Assembly (NCBI GenBank): GCA_946479335.1
Contig: CAMLFP010000383.1
Span: forward strand, 1-5,315
DNA: 5,315 nt
Origin: an uncultured Archangium sp.
GTDB lineage: Bacteria; Myxococcota; Myxococcia; Myxococcales; Myxococcaceae
Direction: 5' to 3'
Made by a program: the position numbers and the translations under genes. The notes under the pieces were generated by a model that saw only the letters and a program-made list of their open reading frames with translations, was not told where the DNA came from and ran no database searches. Shown one piece after another: positions 1 to 5,315 of the stretch. Numbering within the stretch: the stretch's first letter is position 1; the number at the start of each line of letters is the position of its first letter.

Positions 1-342
1 GCAGGGCGCGGCCGCACCATCGGCTTCCCCACGGCGAACATCGACACGCTCAACGAGCTGCGGCCCGCGCCGGGCGTGTATGCGCTGCGGGTGCGCGCGG
101 GCGGGCGCTGGCTGGCGGGCGCGGCCAACATCGGCGTGAAGCCCACCTTCGGCGGCGGGGAGGTCACCATCGAGGCCCACCTGCTCGGCTTCACGGGTGA
201 TCTCTACGGCCAGACACTGCGGCTGCAGTTCGTCGAGCGGCTCCGGGGTGAGCAGCGGTTCGCGTCGGTGGACGAGCTCAAGTCGCAGATCGCGCGCGAC
301 ATCGAGGCGGCGCGCGCGGCGATCGCCCGTGTAGGTGCGTAA
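1..342 (+). CDS. ribF: Bifunctional riboflavin kinase/FAD synthetase, C-terminal part (5' end outside window)
   Basis: The frame is open from base 1 and ends at TAA 340-342, giving 113 residues; the start lies upstream of the window. What is present is the riboflavin kinase domain, which phosphorylates riboflavin to FMN in the cytoplasm; the FAD synthetase (adenylyltransferase) half of the family lies N-terminal and is not seen. Family marks, numbering from the first residue here: GRGRTIGFPTANI at 2-14, with the T and N of the PTAN motif that in this family bind the nucleotide and magnesium; PGVYA at 24-28; NIGVKPTFGG at 43-52; and EAHLL at 58-62, where E58 matches the catalytic glutamate of the family. 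The remainder, GDLYG followed by a helical end, fits a normal RibF C-terminus, so the gene looks intact here. The first GTG of the fragment (76) is an internal valine codon, not a start. It is a housekeeping cofactor gene with no functional tie to the pilus genes 71 bases downstream. Confidence 0.93.
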   Translation, partial: AGRGRTIGFPTANIDTLNELRPAPGVYALRVRAGGRWLAGAANIGVKPTFGGGEVTIEAHLLGFTGDLYGQTLRLQFVERLRGEQRFASVDELKSQIARDIEAARAAIARVGA

Positions 343-356
343 GTTTCGTTGCGTTA

Positions 357-395
357 CGCGGATTAAACGGGGTTGAATCTCGCGACTGTTTTTTT
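357..395 (+). terminator. Possible intrinsic terminator or leader hairpin between ribF and pilB
   Basis: CGCGGATT (357-364) can pair with AATC (376-379) and CGCG (381-384), giving eight base pairs with a single bulged T at 380 and an 11-base loop. Four bases later comes a run of seven T (389-395), the longest in the window and striking in such GC-rich sequence. Stem plus T-run is the layout of a Rho-independent terminator. It could end ribF transcripts, or act as an attenuator in the pilB leader, since only 18 bases separate the T-run from the pilB start. The bulge, the A/T half of the stem and the fairly large loop make it weaker than a textbook terminator. Confidence 0.42.
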
Positions 396-399
396 CACC

Positions 400-404
400 G
401 AGGA
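400..404 (+). promoter_or_regulatory. Ribosome binding site of pilB
   Basis: GAGGA lies nine bases before the ATG at 414, a good Shine-Dalgarno match at normal spacing. It supports this ATG as the pilB start. Confidence 0.7.
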
Positions 405-413
405 ACGCCCCCT

Positions 414-2120
<1,707 letters not shown>

Positions 2121-2121
2121 A

Positions 2122-2136
2122 AGAGAGAACGACTTG
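2122..2136 (+). promoter_or_regulatory. Ribosome binding site and TTG start of pilT
   Basis: AGAGAG (2122-2127) lies six bases before TTG (2134-2136) in the 13-base gap after the pilB stop. The site is a partial Shine-Dalgarno match. The TTG reading gives the N-terminus MANLHQLL, which fits PilT proteins; the nearest in-frame ATG (2164, codon 11) would remove the first helix of the N-terminal domain. Confidence 0.6.
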
Positions 2137-3267
2137 GCGAACCTGCATCAGCTCCTGAAGGCGATGGTCGATCGCGGCGCGAGCGACCTCCACATCACCA
2201 CCGGCTCGCCTCCGCAGCTGCGCATCGACGGCGAGCTGGTGCCGCTGAAGATGAACCCGCTGACGCCGGTCGAGACCAAGCAGCTGTGCTATTCGATTCT
2301 CACCGACGCGCAGAAGCACAAGTTCGAAGAAGACAACGAGCTCGACCTCTCGTTCGGCGTGAAGGGGCTCTCGCGCTTCCGCAGCAACATCTTCATGCAG
2401 CGCGGCGCGGTGGCCGGCGCGTTCCGCACCATCCCCTTCAAGATCCTCACCTTCAACGAGCTGGGCCTGCCGCCCATCGTCGCGGAGCTGACCAAGAAGC
2501 CGCGCGGGCTGCTGCTGGTCACCGGGCCGACGGGCTCGGGGAAGTCGACCACGCTCGCGTCGATCATCGACAAGATCAACACCGACCGTCACGAGCACAT
2601 CATGACGATCGAAGACCCGATCGAGTACCTGCACCCGCACAAGAACTGCCTGGTGAACCAGCGCGAGGTGGGCGCCGACACCAAGAGCTTCAAGCTGGCG
2701 CTCAAGTACATCCTCCGACAAGACCCCGACGTGGTGCTGGTCGGTGAGATGCGCGACCTGGAGACCATCGAGTCGGCGCTGGTGATCGCCGAGACCGGTC
2801 ACGTGGCCTTCGCTACCCTGCACACCAACAGCGCGGTGCAGACCATCAACCGCATCCTCGACGTGTTCCCGCCGTACCAGCAGCCGCAGGTGCGCGCGCA
2901 GCTCAGCTTCGTGCTCGAGGGCATCATGTCGCAGTCGCTCCTCGCGAAGGCCCAGGGCGGCGGCCGCGTGCTGGCGCTGGAGATCATGATCCCCAACCCC
3001 GCGATCAGGAACCTGATCCGCGAAGACAAGGTGCACCAGATCTACTCGTCGATGCAGGTCGGTCAGTCGAAGTACGGCATGCAGACCTTCAACCAGGCGC
3101 TCGCGGCGCTGCTGGCGCGGCGGGTGATCAGCGCCGACGAGGCGTTCGGGCGCAGCTCCGACCCCGACGAGCTCAAGAACATCATGGCCAGCGGCGGCGG
3201 CATGAACCTGCCCGGCCACCAGGCGTCGGGAGCGGTGCCGCGGCCCGGCACTCCGCCGGGTAGGTGA
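2134..3267 (+). CDS. pilT: Type IV pilus retraction ATPase PilT
   Basis: Cytoplasmic hexameric ATPase that depolymerises the pilus and generates retraction force for twitching-type motility. 377 residues. The N-terminal PAS-like domain (about 1-100) carries ASDLHIT at 16-22. The RecA-like core has Walker A GPTGSGKS at 131-138 (K137), the Asp box IEDPIE at 159-164, Walker B around VLVGEMRD at 201-208 with presumed catalytic E205, and the His box with H223 and H230. The sequence AIRNLIRE at 290-297 is a PilT hallmark required for retraction in studied homologues, and separates it from PilB and from the PilU paralogue. There is no MshEN domain and no tetracysteine site, also as expected. The C-terminus (about 355-377) is a Gly/Pro-rich tail beyond the conserved fold, so the protein is somewhat longer than the roughly 345-residue proteins of Pseudomonas. 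Start chosen at TTG, see the separate entry. Short spacing to pilB suggests cotranscription; pilC follows after 47 bases. Confidence 0.96.
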   Translation: MANLHQLLKAMVDRGASDLHITTGSPPQLRIDGELVPLKMNPLTPVETKQLCYSILTDAQKHKFEEDNELDLSFGVKGLSRFRSNIFMQRGAVAGAFRTIPFKILTFNELGLPPIVAELTKKPRGLLLVTGPTGSGKSTTLASIIDKINTDRHEHIMTIEDPIEYLHPHKNCLVNQREVGADTKSFKLALKYILRQDPDVVLVGEMRDLETIESALVIAETGHVAFATLHTNSAVQTINRILDVFPPYQQPQVRAQLSFVLEGIMSQSLLAKAQGGGRVLALEIMIPNPAIRNLIREDKVHQIYSSMQVGQSKYGMQTFNQALAALLARRVISADEAFGRSSDPDELKNIMASGGGMNLPGHQASGAVPRPGTPPGR

Positions 3268-3305
3268 CGGTCGTCCATTTGGAGATTCTCGCCGTTCCGC
3301 TAACG

Positions 3306-3310
3306 TAAGG
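3306..3310 (+). promoter_or_regulatory. Weak ribosome binding site of pilC
   Basis: TAAGG ends four bases before the ATG at 3315, a short and imperfect Shine-Dalgarno site. Its TAA (3306-3308) is an in-frame stop for pilC, so no start further upstream is possible and ATG 3315 is the first available one. Confidence 0.4.
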
Positions 3311-3314
3311 CCCC

Positions 3315-4580
3315 ATGGCTCAGCCTGCCGCCACCATCAAGTCGAGCGCCGCGAAGTCTGCGGTGAAGAAGAGCAACACGCCCATCTTCCTGTGGGAGGC
3401 GAAGACCAAGCAGGGCGAGGTCAAGAAGGGCGAGATGGAGGCTGGCGACCTCAAGGCGGTCGAAGCGCGCCTCGTCTCGCTGGGCTTGACGCCCACCAAG
3501 GTCAAGAAGAAGGGCCTGCTCGACGCCAACCTCGCGCTCCCGGCGAGCATCGGCGGTCGCGACATCCTCATCTTCACGCGCCAGTTCGCGACGATGATCG
3601 ACGCCGGTCTGCCGCTCGTGCAGTGCCTCGAGATCCTGGGCAGCCAGACCGAGAACCCCTCGTTCCGCAAGGTCATCTTCGCCATCAAGGCGCGCGTCGA
3701 GGGCGGCTCCAGCTTCTCCGACGCGCTCAAGGATCACCCGAAGGTCTTCGACGAGCTCTACCAGCAGCTGTGCGCCGCTGGCGAAGTCGGCGGTATCCTC
3801 GACACCATCCTCAACCGCCTCGCGGTGTACCGCGAGAAGAACGAGAAGCTGAAGGGCAAGGTCAAGGGCGCGCTGACCTACCCCGTCGCCGTCGTGTGCA
3901 TCGGCATCGTGGTCACCGCGGTGCTGCTCATCAAGGTGACGCCGGTCTTCCAGAAGATGTTCCAGGACTTCGGCTCCGAGCTGCCCGGCCCCACGCAGGT
4001 GGTCGTCGACATGTCGGAGTGGCTGCAGGCCTACATCGTCCACCTGATCATCGGCATCGCGGCGTTCATCTTCGCGTTCCAGGCGTTCTATCGAAACCCG
4101 CGCGGCCGGGAGATCTTCGACAAGGCCATCCTCCACATGCCCGCGGTGGGCGACCTCATCCGCAAGCTGGCGGTGGCGCGCTTCACGCGCACGCTGGGCA
4201 CGATGATCAGCTCGGGCGTGCCGATCCTCGATGCGCTGGAGGTGACCGCGAAGACCGCCGGCAACCGCACCATCGAGAAGGCCATCTTCTACGTCCGCGG
4301 CAAGATCTCCGAAGGCAAGAACATCGCGGGGCCGCTCGCCGAGACCAAGGTGTTCCCCTCGATGGTCGTGCAGATGATCGGCGTCGGTGAGGCCACCGGC
4401 GCGATGGACGCCATGCTCGGCAAGATCGCCGACTTCTACGACGACGAGGTCGACCAGGGCGTCGCGGGCCTGACCTCGCTCATCGAGCCGATCATGATGG
4501 TCTTCCTCGGCGGCGTGGTCGGCGGCTTCCTCATCGCGATGTACCTGCCCATCTTCAGCATCGCCGGTGCCATCAAGTAG
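3315..4580 (+). CDS. pilC: Type IV pilus inner-membrane platform protein PilC
   Basis: Polytopic inner-membrane protein of the GspF/PilC family that sits on the PilB or PilT hexamer and couples ATPase motion to pilin insertion or removal. 421 residues, typical length. After an Ala/Lys-rich N-terminal extension (about 1-21) comes a conserved segment with FLWEAK (25-30), KKGEMEA (37-43) and VKKK (63-66). Two T2SSF domains follow, visible as an internal duplication: FTRQFATMIDAGLPL (87-101) matches FTRTLGTMISSGVPI (290-304), and AAGEVGG (154-160) matches GVGEATG (356-362). Three membrane segments are evident at about 190-212, 240-260 and 393-415, the usual arrangement. The start is the first ATG after an in-frame stop at 3306. 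It lies 47 bases after pilT; its last codons probably overlap the pilS start. The full family architecture is present and I see no defect. Confidence 0.96.
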   Translation: MAQPAATIKSSAAKSAVKKSNTPIFLWEAKTKQGEVKKGEMEAGDLKAVEARLVSLGLTPTKVKKKGLLDANLALPASIGGRDILIFTRQFATMIDAGLPLVQCLEILGSQTENPSFRKVIFAIKARVEGGSSFSDALKDHPKVFDELYQQLCAAGEVGGILDTILNRLAVYREKNEKLKGKVKGALTYPVAVVCIGIVVTAVLLIKVTPVFQKMFQDFGSELPGPTQVVVDMSEWLQAYIVHLIIGIAAFIFAFQAFYRNPRGREIFDKAILHMPAVGDLIRKLAVARFTRTLGTMISSGVPILDALEVTAKTAGNRTIEKAIFYVRGKISEGKNIAGPLAETKVFPSMVVQMIGVGEATGAMDAMLGKIADFYDDEVDQGVAGLTSLIEPIMMVFLGGVVGGFLIAMYLPIFSIAGAIK

Positions 4581-5315
4581 GCCTGCCTTCCCCGCGCAGC
4601 CCCTGCGGGTCAGGCTCCTGTGGTTGTCGATCTTCCGCACCGTGGTCACCACCCTGATCATGGGGTGGCTGGCGGTGCAGGTCTCCGCAGACGCGCGCGC
4701 GGAGCTGGGCACCGCTGACTTCGCCAGCTTCGGGCTCATCGGCCTCAGCTACGTCTTCACGCTGATCAACGGCATCGTGCTGCGCGGCGAGCGGGTGGCG
4801 ACGGCCGCGGCGTGGGCGCAGATCCCCTTCGACGTGGCGCTCGCGTGCGCCGTGGTGTTCCTGACGGGCGGCGTCCGCTCGCCGTTCTCGTTCCTCTTTC
4901 TCGTGGCGATCATCGGCGCGGCGGTGCTGTTGGGCGCGCGCGGCGCGGTGGTGGGCTTCGCGGGCGTCGCGGTGGGCTACGCGGTGGTCGTGCCGTTGCG
5001 CATGGTGGTGCTGGGCACGCAGAGCCCGCTGCCCGCGGCGGAGATCGCGGTGCAGCTCGTGGCGCAGGTGTTGATCGCCATCTTGAGCGGCTACATCGGC
5101 GAGCAGCTGATGCGGGCCGGCGGGAGCCTGTCGGAGCGCGAGCGCGACCTCCGCGAGCTGACCGCGCTGCAAGACGAGATCGTCCGCGCGATGCCGTCGG
5201 GGCTGGTCACGTCTGATGGCGGTGGCCGGGTGTCGTTCGCGAACCCGGCGGCGGAGGCCATCTTCGCGCAGCCGGCGCAGGCGCTGGTGGGCCTGCCGTT
5301 GCGGCAGTTGGTGCC
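4567..5315 (+). CDS. pilS: Type IV pilus sensor histidine kinase PilS, N-terminal part (3' end outside window)
   Basis: The frame stays open from 4567 to the right edge (249 codons plus two bases). Six hydrophobic segments, numbered from GTG 4567, lie at about 20-40, 53-72, 87-101, 106-122, 126-149 and 160-178. Next is a charged helical linker (about 186-207) and the start of a PAS domain with ALQDEIVRAMPSGLV (200-214) and VSFANPAAEAIF (222-233). Six membrane helices, a linker and a cytoplasmic PAS domain form the PilS layout; the histidine (DHp) and ATP-binding domains would lie beyond the window and are not seen. PilS works with the response regulator PilR to control sigma-54-dependent pilA transcription, and sits directly after pilC in Myxococcus. 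GTG 4567 is preferred because it keeps the charged stretch LRVRLLW before the first helix. It overlaps pilC by 14 bases and lacks a visible Shine-Dalgarno site, suggesting translational coupling. TTG 4624 (AGG nine bases upstream) is the alternative; the first in-frame ATG (4660) is inside helix 1. Confidence 0.85.
   Translation, partial: MPSSRPAFPAQPLRVRLLWLSIFRTVVTTLIMGWLAVQVSADARAELGTADFASFGLIGLSYVFTLINGIVLRGERVATAAAWAQIPFDVALACAVVFLTGGVRSPFSFLFLVAIIGAAVLLGARGAVVGFAGVAVGYAVVVPLRMVVLGTQSPLPAAEIAVQLVAQVLIAILSGYIGEQLMRAGGSLSERERDLRELTALQDEIVRAMPSGLVTSDGGGRVSFANPAAEAIFAQPAQALVGLPLRQLV

Noticed and set aside
349..378. Sigma-70-like promoter for pilB (TTGCGT, 18-base spacer, TTGAAT)
   Set aside because: Only three of six and four of six consensus matches, and it overlaps the hairpin; too weak to list as a feature. 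No GG-N10-GC sigma-54 element was seen in the gap either.
3268..3314. Possible promoter or terminator in the 47-base gap between pilT and pilC
   Set aside because: Only trivial three- to four-pair stems and no T-run or convincing promoter boxes; GGAGA at 3281-3285 is 29 bases from the pilC start, too far to serve as its ribosome binding site.
3300..4739. Long minus-strand open frame (479 codons) antisense to pilC and the start of pilS
   Set aside because: Length arises from lack of stops in GC-rich sequence; the composition is H/D/R/A/L-rich and it covers the whole of a clear PilC gene.
4812..5216. Plus-strand open frame of 134 codons in the pilS region
   Set aside because: It is R/G/A-rich with no motif, and lies in a different frame from the open PilS frame, which shows six membrane helices and a PAS start over the same bases.

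Overview
The window is a compact, GC-rich, all-plus-strand stretch of bacterial chromosome carrying the front part of a type IV pilus (T4P) operon. In order it holds the 3' end of ribF, then pilB (extension ATPase), pilT (retraction ATPase), pilC (inner-membrane platform protein) and the 5' part of pilS (membrane sensor kinase), which runs off the right edge. The gene order pilB-pilT-pilC-pilS, the strong G/C preference at third codon positions, and protein sequences that read very much like Myxococcus proteins as I remember them point to a myxobacterium (Myxococcota, most likely Myxococcales). Species level cannot be judged from the sequence alone.

Layout: 1-342 is the riboflavin-kinase part of a bifunctional RibF, with its start outside the window. 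343-413 is a 71-base gap with a bulged hairpin followed by seven T residues (possible terminator or leader structure) and then the pilB ribosome binding site. 414-2120 is pilB. After 13 bases comes pilT (2134-3267, TTG start), then a 47-base gap, pilC (3315-4580), and pilS from about 4567 to the right edge. pilS probably overlaps the end of pilC by 14 bases and is not closed by a stop in the window. No stretch over 300 bases lacks a gene.

How the genes work together: PilB hydrolyses ATP to drive pilin polymerisation through the PilC platform. PilT drives depolymerisation and retraction through the same platform, which is the power stroke of twitching or social (S) motility. PilS, with a response regulator PilR expected just beyond the right edge, controls pilin gene expression from the membrane. 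PilB carries an N-terminal MshEN-type domain with two 24-residue motifs spanning exactly 54 residues, suggesting control by cyclic di-GMP.

Nothing here is an unknown system; all genes belong to well-known families. The points worth a second look are small: the hairpin plus T-tract in front of pilB, the altered residues in the PilB cyclic di-GMP motif, consistent use of GAA rather than GAG before GAC, a shared rare CGA-CAA codon pair in both ATPases, and the absence of an ATG start for pilS.
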